DNA of 64,000 bases from Micropterus salmoides (Eukaryota > Chordata > Actinopteri > Centrarchiformes > Centrarchidae): contig NW_024040817.1 in the NCBI RefSeq assembly GCF_014851395.1, forward strand, positions 17,975,610-18,039,609, given 5' to 3'. The notes under the pieces were generated by a model. It was not told the origin of the DNA. It saw nothing but the letters and a program-made list of their open reading frames with translations, and ran no database searches. A program made the translations under genes and the position numbers. The stretch's first letter is position 1. Each line of letters opens with the position of its first letter. Below are positions 20,685 to 33,208 of the stretch, in pieces.

Positions 20685-23600
20685 GTAACGTTAGCTCAAG
20701 TCCGTGACGGTTTCGCTCAGGTACTTAACGTTAACGTAACGTATCCTTACTTAACTTACCTGTCACACATTTGAGATAACATGTGACTATTTGTTTTGTT
20801 TGTCCCTAGTAACTACACTTTTTTTTTTTACAACTTTAAACACAACGAAGGCGAAAATAGGCCAATACCTAAGCTTCACAATCCCTCCCCCGGGCTGATT
20901 AGCTAGCATCAGCCTGCTAACCTGAGCTAACAACTAGCTTAGCCGTGTAGCCGCTTGTAGCTTCGCTGTCTATCTGGAGGTAGATGACCAGCGACGGCGG
21001 TGGAAACCCCCTAGCGAGGCTAATGTCGACTGAGTTACAGAATGGCAAAACACAGAACCACTTCTAAATGAGAGCGACACGAATCTGTCGGATTCACTTG
21101 CCGTGTAAAATGTTGAGTGTCTGTCCACTCATCAGTCAAGTGACATGCTCAGACCTGCACCAGTATGACACCTGCTATCACACCGGAGGCTGTTTCTCTG
21201 AATGAAGGATTAACTTCATGTGGAAAAATTACTGTCACTCATTTTGAAAAACTCTAAAAAAATCAGTAACAATTAGTGGACAGTGGCAGTGTTGTGGAAT
21301 ACTTCTTGTTTGTTGATGTACACTGTACAGCACACCCTTTTATTGCATCAGCAGCTGTCTTAATTGCTAGCTTGCTAGAGGTCACACAATGGCAAGGGCT
21401 CGACCCTATTAGCCTTTGAGGAACCGCACCCCTACCCAACCCCCTCCCCCCCTCTTGGCCTCTCTTGCAGTTCTGCTGGCTGGCAGTACCGGGTGACCTC
21501 TGAGCGCATTTCTTCCTCCTCCACCTCCTCCTCCCTATGGGGAGCTAAATTAGAGGCATTGTGTTAGAATGACCCCCCAAAATCCATAGATGGTGTCACT
21601 TGCAGGGCTGGACAAGAGAAGAGGAGTAAATCATGTTGCCTGGAGCCTGACAGCTCGCCTGGTTCATATGCAGCCTATTGAATAGGCATGAATGAGTGAA
21701 AAGGATGTCAGTGAAATAAAAGGACACAGCATCACCTGACTCGGTCATCCACACATTTGTGGATTACTGGGTTCTAGTGGTATATCTTTGGGGCATATTT
21801 TATGGTTAAGACCCCATCCTGTATACACAAGACTGAAACCATACTAATTGGAAAATTACCTCTCTTTATTTCATTGGCATATAAAGTCTGTGTGGTAAGC
21901 TTGAGGCAGGTTTGAAGTTATTGACAGTGTCCGTATATTAAATGCTTTTAATTCAAAACAACCAAGCCACTTTTATATTTGGTGAACTGTGTCTTTATTG
22001 ATGTGTTTTAGATGTTTTTTATGGGTTTGTTGTTTTTATTGCTGTGCAGGCAACATTTCTACGATATTCCTTCAGAGACCTCATAAAAACAGGGAGTGCA
22101 TATTGCCTGAACAATTGGGTGCCAAAGGGCATTTCTCCCGTCAGACCTATATTTGAAAAAATAAACTTACTGTTACTTACTGTTCCGTGTGCCTTGTTAC
22201 AGCGGACCTCCTATCCTGACAATGGTCTGTGTTGTCAGGGAAATTAAGAGCGGGGTGCTATTTGACTCTAATTTTGTGAGCGAAGAGGATTGCACTACCA
22301 CATTTAGTTCCTTCCGTTGCACACGCAATCACTAATCAGAATGACTTAAAGTGATCCACTAACTTTGTACACATCTCTAATTGGTAAGGAGAGCAGTAAG
22401 AGTGGATTAGGGGCTTGGTGTGGCTTTTCCCTAGCAACAAGGACCCTAGACACTACTGAGAGGTTATCCAGACCATTTCCTCATGTAGAATAGAGGTGGG
22501 AAGATAAAGTCCCGTTGTTGCGCTATTGGAAATGAAAACTGAATTATTTTTTTGCGGTTGATATTCCTCAGATTCGGGTTTTCTCTTGAAACTGCCCTTT
22601 TTATAAAACGACAGTTGTCATATATACAAGACTGTTGAGATAATGATCGGCAGTGTATGTTGAGCAAGGCAGCATTGTGAAGTAGTACATTAAAGGGGAA
22701 TTATGGTGCGAGGTAATGTCTTGTTCTATTTACCCATTCCTGACGTTAGTCAGGCCCCTTCTGCATTCGTTAAAGCTAACTCAATTAGCCCTAGCACACC
22801 AGGGCAGCTGTGGTGAATGTGGGTCTCCTTGGAGAAGGGGGCCGTTGTCCTTAATTCTCTTAGGCTGTCTTGTGCTCAGATTGTTCCTTATGCTCACTGG
22901 TAAAAGTTTAAGATGAGACAAAAGTAAACTATCGGTTCCCTTAGATCAAATATGAGATCACACATATGGGACGCATATAAGTCAGTTTTATTGTCTAGTA
23001 ACAGTTTATTCTTTGTTCACAAATTGATGAAAGGTAATGTCAGACCGACATTCATGGTCACAGAGTAATCCCTTGTCCTCACCATTAGAGATTATTCAAC
23101 AACTGTAGTTCCATATATAAATCGTAACACACATTGGTACAATGCATAATTGCAGCATAAAGTTAGTTGCACTTCTCTCCACATCCAGCTTCTTTCTCTC
23201 TAACACACTTTTGCACTTCCTTGTCTCTCTCATGTATGTTCTTTGCTTCAACGTCAATAACAAATTTAATTTTCATCACTAATACAGACACCTGTTTCCT
23301 TAACTTGTTCAATATCCAAACTGCATTCAATCCGGGGCCAGGATGAGGCTCCCGAAGTCATGTTAGACGATCCATGTTGCCCCATTCAGTTTGACGGCCA
23401 AACAAATGTTACCTGCATCACTGTGTTGTCTGAATGGGGTGTAAGATAGGATAACGCAACACTTTATTGATCCCCGGGGGAAAGTGAGATATTGGGGACC
23501 TATACAAGTCTTTTACACCCCCAAACACAACACCCATTGTTAACAGCGAGTCTCCCCGAAAGGAAAGGAGACCCACCCATTGCTGTCTGGTGTCTGCCAG

Positions 23601-24481
23601 ATAGATGGGATGTTTATTGGGGGCCACAGGTCAGGGGAATGGGGTGGAGTGGAGCCAGAGGGAGAATTCTTGTTGAATCCGTCAGTGACTCTTCCTTCCC
23701 CTCGTTTTCTTTCACCCCCCATCTCTGCCTCTTCTGTCAGAGCATTGTTAGGAGGCCGGGACACACTCAGTGCAGCACTCCCACACCTTGGGCCAAACGC
23801 ACACTACGGTATTGTTCCAGCTTCTGGGGACAGACTGGTTAGATGAGGAGGGGGGGATTGAGGGAAGCAGACAGTTAGATGTAGGGAGTTAGTGAAAGAC
23901 CGGTGGAGATAGCCTCAGGGTCGGGCTGGTCATGGGATTGATGGTGGGTGGGGTAGATGAATGAGGGGATGGAGGCAAACATGTAGGGGTAAATGGTAAA
24001 CAAAAACTGGTTCCAGTGTGTCATGTTTCATGGGAACAGTGCTGTATCACATGATCTGTTAAGAGGTCTGCCTGACTGTGGCCAGTGCTCCACTGACTCA
24101 AATTTGTGACCATCTTGTTTTGTTTAATCCACCTGTAAATCAATTCTTATTGGCCGTTCACTGTCTGTTTTGAAGCATCCATGTTAGACCTAGATCAAAG
24201 GATTCTTCTGCAACCCAGCGCCCTCTTTTGTTCTTCTGCCCCTAGCATCTCTGGCTCAAATAAAAACCTAGCCACGTCACAACTGGGGGAGGTTGATATT
24301 GTCCCCACATTCTCTCTTGGCACAGGCTGCTTTTGCCTTTAAGCATCTGCTATGTAGGGTTGGTCTGCTGGTTCTCTAAGCTCCCAGCTCACACGTGGCA
24401 CATCTGGAGAAAGGATGATGCTGCTGATGAGGCCAGTATGGAGCAACTTATCCAGTACCAGGCTGTCCTAGTCTGACTCCA

Positions 24482-24579
<98 letters not shown>

Positions 24580-27500
24580 CTCATATCAGAACTGCTAGAC
24601 AAAGACTTATCTCTCTGGCCTGTTTCGTTGCTATGTGTAATGGATAAAAGCTGTGGGGAGTCCTGGGGTTTTGGGGTGGGATGACTCGTTAGACAAATTC
24701 CCAGGTACTAGGAGTCTGAGAACACTTGTGTATTTATGAAAGCTCTAACCTTGGCTCTTTTTTCCCTGTTCAATCCTCGCCATCTTATGTATTTTTGTTG
24801 CAGGACACTAAACATTATTCATCTTCCAGTTAGCCCAGCAAATTGAAAGTATGTTGGGTTTACACTTCAAAAGAGGAGAGCAGTACACAAAAACAAAGCA
24901 GCAAAAACCGCGTGAGACCACCACCAATCCAACTCCTCTTGTTGTGATAGCACTCCTGCCCTTCACCACACCAATATATTCCAGCACAGTACTCAACATG
25001 ATGGCCAAGCCCCTCAAAAGGCTTTGATGTGTATGTCATGGAATATTTTTTCTCCCCATCCTCTCCGCCTCACCCACATTCACCCTGGCTCCTTTTCTAT
25101 GCTTGCGAGTGGGAGATGCTGTGTAATAAGAGAGTGAGTGCCAAGCCCTTTTACAAAGGCCCACAGTGAGTGGACAATGAGCCTCGGGGAGAACATGGGC
25201 TATTGTGAAGGCTAAAATGGGGTGACCCAACTCCTTCGCTCTCTCTCTGGCGCTGGCTTTCCGGCTCCCTCTGCTCCACATTTTCTCCTCCGCCTTTTTT
25301 CTCGAGGCTCAAGGTCTCGCTCACTCAATCTCCGCCTCATGCTCTCCCTCGTTCTCTTTGCGCGCGTGTTATCAGGCCTTTCGCTTTTATGCTTCAACCA
25401 TTTTGCATCGTCGTTTCACACTTCTATCAGCTTCATTACTACTTTTTTCCCCCATCAGAACTCAACATTTCTGCTCTCTTGTCTTCAATTATTCAATTAT
25501 TTTCTGTCCCTCTGTTCTCCCTTTATTTCTTCTAGCCTGCAAAGTACGTCCAATCCCCCCCCCCCCCCCCATTCTGCCTCTCATTTCATTCCATCCCATC
25601 TCTCTTCCATCTCTCCCCCTCCAGCTGTGGCAGAGGATGATAAGCCCCCCTATACTATCCTGTGTGCCCAGGCTGCCCTGGACAAGAGCTGCAGTGTGGA
25701 GGGAGTGGGGGTGGGAGCTGGGTGGGGTGGGGTGGGGACCTCAGAGAAATGGATTTAATCTGAATTACTCGAGCTGAAACCCCAGCTGTGTGCATGTGTA
25801 GGCAGCTTGATTTGTGTGTGTGTACGTGCGTGTGTGCGCAGAAGAGATGGTGGTGGGTGGGGGCAAAAATGCAGAGCTCAAGCAATGTGAATTATTCTGG
25901 ATTAGGACATCTGCTGTGCAATTCTAAAATGAGCTGGGGTTGTATGGTGTGTGTAGAGTGTCAAAATTGTAATGTTGACTTCTGTACATGCAGGGTGTAT
26001 ATACATTTTGGGTTGTGTTTTTTTTTTTATTGGGCTGTGTATTTTTTACATGTATGCATATGAGTCAAGCCATGTATTTTTGCATATGTAAGCATACGCA
26101 TACACGTGTATACACTCCCCTCTCCTCTGCTCCGTACCAGGCTGGCCCTCTGCCCTGTTAAGGGGGAGCAGGGGAGGGGGAGTGGTGCTGTTACAGGGTA
26201 GTTCTATGCTTCTGCCAGTTCCCCTCCCATCCCACAGCCACGTTGTGTGTCCTGCTTTGGACACTTGTGTGCCCTCCTCCAGGTCTAATTATGGCCCGGT
26301 TTACATCCAGCTTCCAATTTAAAGAGATTATTTAACTGTATAGGAGCTAAATGTGTGTAAAATTCTAAATCTTACAAGTCTGATTTCCATTCTAGCTTTG
26401 GTGGTGATAACCTACAGTAAATTGGAAAGTGAAACTGCCTTTGTCTAGAGGTCTTCTGAAAACCAAGAAACTTTCTTGTGTTACTAGTGAGTTATGGCAA
26501 ATTGACAAAACAAATTTCTCACTGTCGCTTTAAAGGAAATGACTTATGATCAGTGATGCTAATTTGTCCACTGATTTAAAGAACACCCACTGAATAAGCT
26601 GTCTTTTGAGGTGTCAATGTTGTTTTAAACTTTTGATTGAAAATGTTTACCCCACTATCACTGTAGCTGTGCACCCTCAGCTCAGAGTCAGTGAAGGCAA
26701 AAAGTTTGGGCACGTATGGGCCTGTCGAAATGCATTCTAAAAAAATATAGAAAATCATTAGTTAAAATATAATTAGGTGAGCGGGAAAGTCTTCAGCAAA
26801 TCAAAACCGTACAGTCGTTTGTCGAAAGCACGGAATATTGCGGTCTGATTGTAAAATAAATGGGGTAGATCTCTCCTAATGTACATCTACAAAGGGAAAT
26901 ACATTGCCTGTATATGTTAAATTACATTCTTTCGGGATTTATTAATCTGTGACCTGTTTCTATTAGAAGTTGTGGAATTTAAGTTTAATGGAGGAAATGA
27001 ATTTATTGTAGGGCTATGTAATACTACCTAGCCTTAAAATAACACACCTTTTCGTTACCTCTCTCCCATCGGCTCCATTACAGAAGCCTGTCAAACCGGT
27101 TTCACCCCTAGGGCAGGTGTGTTAGTGTCACACCAGGAACCCCGAGGGTGTATGTCTGTGTGTCTGTTTTGTATAGACAGAGTTACATGAAGGGAAAATA
27201 TATTTGTGTATGCATGCATTGGTGCTTGCTTTTGCAAATTAGTTGTGCGCGCACACGTCTCCTGCAATAATGTTTCTCTTTCTTCCTCTCTTTCACGTAA
27301 AAGGAGATGGTGAGGCCCTCAGACAATGCCAGCCCCTCCACTAACTCCTCAGAGGAAGACTACCGCAACAAGCCCAATGAGAACTCCTACTGTTACCAGC
27401 TTCTCCAGGAGCTGGACAAGCAACGCAAAAGTGGCATCCTCTGTGATGTCAACATAGTCGTCTCGGGCCAGGTGTTCCGTGCACACAAGAACATCCTGGT

Positions 27501-30500
27501 AGCGGGCAGCCGCTATTTCAAAACCCTTTACTGTCTGACCAAGAGCGAGGCCCAGGACCAAGCCACGGTCACGCACCTGGATGTTGCGGCGGTGCAGGGC
27601 TTCTCAGTAATCCTCGACTTTCTCTACTCCGGGAATCTGCTGCTCACAAGCCAAAACGCCATTGAGGTGATGTCTGTTGCAAGTTACCTACAGATGACAG
27701 AAGTTGTACATTCGTGTAGGGCTTTTATAAAGGATGCCCTGAATATAAGCATCAAGCAGGAGGCTCCTGATTCAGTGGTGGTGGACTACAACAAGAGGCA
27801 GATGGTGTCCAAAGAGGGACAGAGAGGGCTGGACCGGAAGCCGAGCAACTTCTGGGCCACAAGCATCCTGTCAAAGCTGTCGATCAAGGCCAGCAACAAC
27901 CAAGGAAAGGAAGCAATGGAAGAAGACGAAGGCGGCAGGGTGAAGGAGGAGACCAGCGATATAGAGGTGACAGTGGTTGGGGGTGAGGGCTGTGCCCTTG
28001 TGACCCCCGGAGCCTCTGGTAACTGGACCCACAACGACAACTCGTCTGATTCAGCAGAGACCAATGAAACACGGGCGGCGAGTGGCCAGGTGCAGGTATT
28101 CGTCTGGAACGAGCCAGCCACGGGTGGAGCTGCAGCAGCACCCGCAGCTATAAAGCGAGAAGCACCGGATGCTGCAGCTGGAAGCGGACGGAGGAAAAAA
28201 CAGACCACCACCCGGCGTTTTGTGTACAACTTTCCACCAGAGCCTGAAGAGGGATTTGATGAGGGGATGTTCATCCAGCCCTCGGCCTCTTACCCCAGAG
28301 AGGACTTCTCTTCCCTCTCCGAAAATGCTGGTATGACACACATTTGTACCTCTCAACACACCTCACACAGTCCCAGTCGGTAGCCTATAATATATGCATA
28401 GCTTTCACATTTTACTCTTGAATTTCTTATTCCTAGAAGACATGCTGGAAATAGACATTTTTCTACCTTTTATTATGTATGAAAAGCTGTGTTAAGTCAA
28501 TAGACGGGGACTCAGTGTAGCATTTTATATAATGTAGAGCAGTCAGTTAACATGCTTTACATGTTTATGTAGCCTTTAGTGCATTAAGCTCAACATCATG
28601 GCAAGGGTCAAGGAAGAATGTTATTAAAAGAGGTGGTTGTAACTTTTTATGATGAACAATCCTGCCAAACTTCTTCATTGGCAAGGAGATCCTAAAGGAG
28701 AAATACAGTGGTATAAATAATCAGATAACCCTTTTTGAGGCTTCTTTAGCTACCTATAGTAGACCACATAAAGGCCCTGTGCACTATGTAACTGTGTGCA
28801 TCCCTATACTGCTTTTGAGATGCATCACGATTATGTCTGCAAACTTAACCTAAAGCTACTGCTAATTGGAGACCAGTTATGTCAGGGAGGTAGCATCATT
28901 AGCTGGTTTGATGCCTCTCTCTGCCTTATGCTCCACCCACTCCCCCATCCCTATCGGTTTAACCTTAAATGACCGTGACATTCAGTTTCTTCTTGTTCCA
29001 ACACTTCCTTGCAGCTAAATGTTGCTCACACAAACCCAGACACTGTGTTTTCATGGCTGCGCCATTGTATCAAATATCGTCGATGTTGAGCAAATAGATT
29101 TACGTAGATTTTAAGTATTTAAAATGAAATTCTGTAGGTTTGAACAACGCTTGTCAGCACACCATGCATTTGTAATGATTACCCACCAGGGGGTCAGTGG
29201 GGCTGAAGAGGATAACCCTTATAGGCCACGTGATGTCAGTATTTGATCCTCTGTTTGCGGTCTTCCAGCGCGTAAAATTTTGCACCATTTTAATCTAGAA
29301 CTGGAACATCACACTGTATCACACTACCTCAAATTTAGGAATGATATTTAATCATGTCACACCCATGATTATCGATGTAATTCAATGCTAATAAGCGAAG
29401 CCTTGGCCACCCACAGTGGGTAACACTGGCATAATCATCAAATTATTGATCACGTCAAAAAAAGTAAAAAAAAAAGTAAACTTGGACCTAACAGCAGGGG
29501 TAATTGCTTATCAAGCGTAAGTCACGCCCCAGCAATGATCTCTGCTAATCACATCAGAGTGGGGGGCTAGCGAAAGCACAGATGTGTTGCCACATCACGG
29601 CTGACATTTGTTATACAGGAAATGAAACATTTTGTAAGGTTAAGATCGCTATGTTATGTTTTATAGAAGAAAATGAGATGTCAATATTTTAAGTGAGTAG
29701 GAGAGAGAATTAAAAGCCATTTCTTCATGGGATAAAAATATATAATTTGCACTGTCTCACATTAACGTTCAGAACCCACACTATTTGTTGTGGTTGGCAA
29801 AAACATAAGTGGCTTTCACTCATTCAATCAGAATTTTCAAATTTACTTAATAAAACCTTGGCGCTCCTTGTCGTCTTTTTTTCTCTTTATCCATTGATAC
29901 CTTCTTCTTTCTGTCCCTTAATCTATCCATCGCTCCATCCATCCTATCCACATGCAGCGTAGCGCTCTTAGTAATCTGTTCTCTCAGCTCCAGCCTTCTG
30001 TTGGCTCCATTAAGCGCAACTCTCCATGTAACCATAATGATATCACATATTAAGTGGAGTGGTATGGATGAGCAGGAGGGGGGTGTGGGAGGCCCAACGG
30101 GGTGTGGGGGGAGAGAGAGGGAGAGAGAGAGAGAGAGACCATCCCTAATGCAGGGAAGTGAAGAAGCAGGGGAAACATTTCTCCCCTCAGGCCTCCATAA
30201 ATGCACGTCAGTGCTCTTAGTGCCTCCAACTCCTCGTAGGGCTCTTTTTTTTTAATGTGTGCACGAAGTGATCCAGGGTTTTGTAACAGCCTACAGAGAC
30301 GCTCACTTAGAGACTGAGTTGGTCCACATGTGTGCTAACTCCTCGCCATTTTCTCTTCGTGTGTCTTTGTTGTTTAGCTCCGTGTCTCTTTTTAATGTAT
30401 ACTACGTTTCCAAATAAAGATATGGGCTTCAAGCAGGCTGTTAGTCACAGTAAAAGGTTTCAAGGCAACTGTTTACCCCTAAATTATAGTTTTGTATTCA

Positions 30501-32748
30501 AAAGTCCATTTACCTCAAACGGTTGAATTCATTCATACAGGCGTGTTTACAGCAGAAATGTAGATCTGTGAATATTTAGTCTGTGTAGACAGGATCATCC
30601 AAAAAAACCCTCCCCTCAATCTTGACAGCCAAATCCCTTATTGCTGTTGTGAAGAACATTGAAGTCTAGACCTGATAGACCGCTCTGTTGTTTAACATGT
30701 GTGTGAGCTGGTGTCTAAAGAATTTGAGGCAAAAATGTGCTGTTTGATGTCAAAGTGAGAGGAGGGTCTTATTTTGCTGAGTTTTTTTTTCTTCAAGAAA
30801 TTGAATAGAAAACTGGTGTAGTTTCAATATTGTGAAGTTGCATTTCTTTTTCTGTGGGTTGTTCATCAGTGACCTCCAGACTGTATGTGGCGTTTTTCAG
30901 TTCCTGTTGTAAGAAAAGTGTTTTCTGAACGGTTTTTCGGTTCCCTTTTAAGAGGAATGTTCAAAAAAAAAAAACAAGGTGTGTGTGGCTCAACTACATC
31001 AAAGTTGTAGATTTGGTGAGGTGAGACAGACGAGAGGACAGAGCTCAGTCTGCAGTGCTAAGTCCATTTCAGTTGTTGAATCTAGATTCAAGACTTATCT
31101 TTTTAGCCAAGCCTTTTTTTTATTGACATAGCTTTTTGCTTTGTTTTGCAGAGTTTTTTGGTTGTTGCTTAAAATCAATTATTTATTATTATTGGTTTAC
31201 AGTAATGTGATATGTAGTCGTATGTACATTGGTCATATTTTTCTCCACACTGTAAAAGCTTCTTAGCCTTGCCTTCAAGTCTTACAAACAAACTAGCTGA
31301 CCTACAAAATCTGTTGTTATTGTGGAGGAGCTAATGAATTAATCAGGTTTTGAATAGGGTTTTAAAAAATTATACTTGGCAGTTTTCACCATATCTCCTG
31401 AGATGGTCCAGTACCATTTATGGACAGAAAGCAATTTGTCAGTGTTTCCCACAGCCTCTCTCTGCTGCTCTAGACTTGATTACTCTCGTATTGCAGCCCA
31501 GTGCTCACTTGTTGTGACTTGCTCTGGATATTTGTGTCACCTGATGTCCAAATGTTAGTTCTACTTTGCTGAAATATTAGGTTACAAAGTAAATATGAGA
31601 ATGCATACAAAAGTCTACTAAAAGTTAATAGATTATTATATAGAGGTTGTTGATATACACACAGTTCTGCAGGAGAGACTAGGAACGGTTTACAGTTTTG
31701 CTAGTGGACACAACTAAGCACCAAAAACCTGTCTTTTGTTTGTGAGAGGCTCACTGTAAAAACAGACAGCCCTCTTACATGGTTAGTCGCCCTTTGCTTG
31801 CATATTTCTGATTGAGCCTGTGAGCAGTCATCCACCAATATTAGCTGCCCCAGTTTCCCACAGTGATGTCACTCGTTTGGCTCTCATTTTGCTCCAGTTT
31901 GATCTGAGCGCTCATGCTCCAAGGATGGAAACAACGTAGCCCAAATGGTGGGATTTAAAAAAAATCTCTGGTGTTTGTCCCCCCTTTCAAAATATGTGCT
32001 TGTTTTTTAAGTCTTTGTTTGTCTTTCATTTTTTTTTTTTTTTCATCAGGTAATATGTTATAGGGCTGCAACTGATAATCATTGTCTTTATTAATTCATC
32101 TACTGATTTTTGTTCTCAATTTAATGTAGTCTTTAAAATGCCAGAAAACAGCCTGAGCCCTATCTTCATTTTCACGTGTCTTGTTTTGTCCGACAAACAG
32201 TCCAAACCCCCAAAAATATTCAGTTTTTTTTAAATGATTGATAGAAACCAACCTATATATGGCATTTTGCTCGTTTTTATCAAATAGCTCTAGTTTCTAA
32301 TTTCTGTTTCTCAACTAAATTGATAGATTCACCTTTAAAATGTTATTACACATTTACATGCTTATTTAACATAAAATCTGAAAGTGAAACTTATTTTCTT
32401 ATATCATTAATTTATTTGAAAATTATTGGTACTGGTTTAGAAAAAGACAAAACCGTGACAAATATAACTGCAGAGACAGCAGGTGTTGGAGGTAGACCAT
32501 TTACAGGGTCACAGGGAGGCTAGTGTTGTGGAAAATAACAGTTGGAAGTGAAGGGTGGTTTCAGCAATATAAGCACTTTGCCATTGCTGTCTGCTCTCGC
32601 CACACTGACCCACAGCCAACACTTGGCCAATAAATTCTTGGGTCTTCTCCAAACAAGATGGCTGGATTGTTTAAAGGGTGGGTGCTGCACACAGACACAC
32701 ACACGCAGGTGAAATGCTTTTGCATACACAATAGTCTCCATTGAAGAT

Positions 32749-32793
<45 letters not shown>

Positions 32794-33158
32794 TACAATA
32801 ACTTCCCCAATCCCTGTGAGGTGCAAAGCCGCCAGGGTCTGTCCATTCCCTCCCTAATCCATTCTAATGCACTGGGGGTGTCCTCACTATTCCAAATATT
32901 GACCTAAGGAGAATGGACACACACACACGCTCACATTCACAGGGGCGTGTCTTTAATGGGCTCTAAGCGCTAATGCTGGAGGAACAGGACACACACACAG
33001 GTGCTCACACACAAGTGCTTACAAAAGCCAAGTGTAAGATGAGACGGCGTGAGGGATCAACTCTCATTCTCTAATTAACCCCTTCCCTGCTGCAGCCCTG
33101 GTTAAACCATTAGTTTGTTGCTCTAGCCTGGGGCGCACACTGCTTTACATATAGTAGG

Positions 33159-33208
<50 letters not shown>

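Larger units (their letters stand above)
20685..27303. other. zbtb10 intron 1 (6.6 kb)
   Basis: Begins with CpG-rich DNA continuing from the promoter to about 21010. Contains a small inverted repeat at 22215-22239 (CCTGACAA...TTGTCAGG), a reversed LINE-type tail at 23443-23495, the 95-bp CA tract at 24484, a pyrimidine-rich stretch at 25215-25625 including C16 at 25555-25570, and G-rich stretches near 25700 and 26160. No additional exon is supported. Confidence 0.55.

Noticed and set aside
27241..27306. Start of zbtb10 at ATG 27307 (a BTB-only protein)
   Set aside because: The segment joins exon 1 in frame through a clear acceptor at 27303, and exon 1 matches the human N-terminus. A short form from this ATG is possible but not needed.
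29183..29194. CCACCAGGGGGT as a CTCF site
   Set aside because: The core GGC is GGT, which breaks the most constrained part of the motif.
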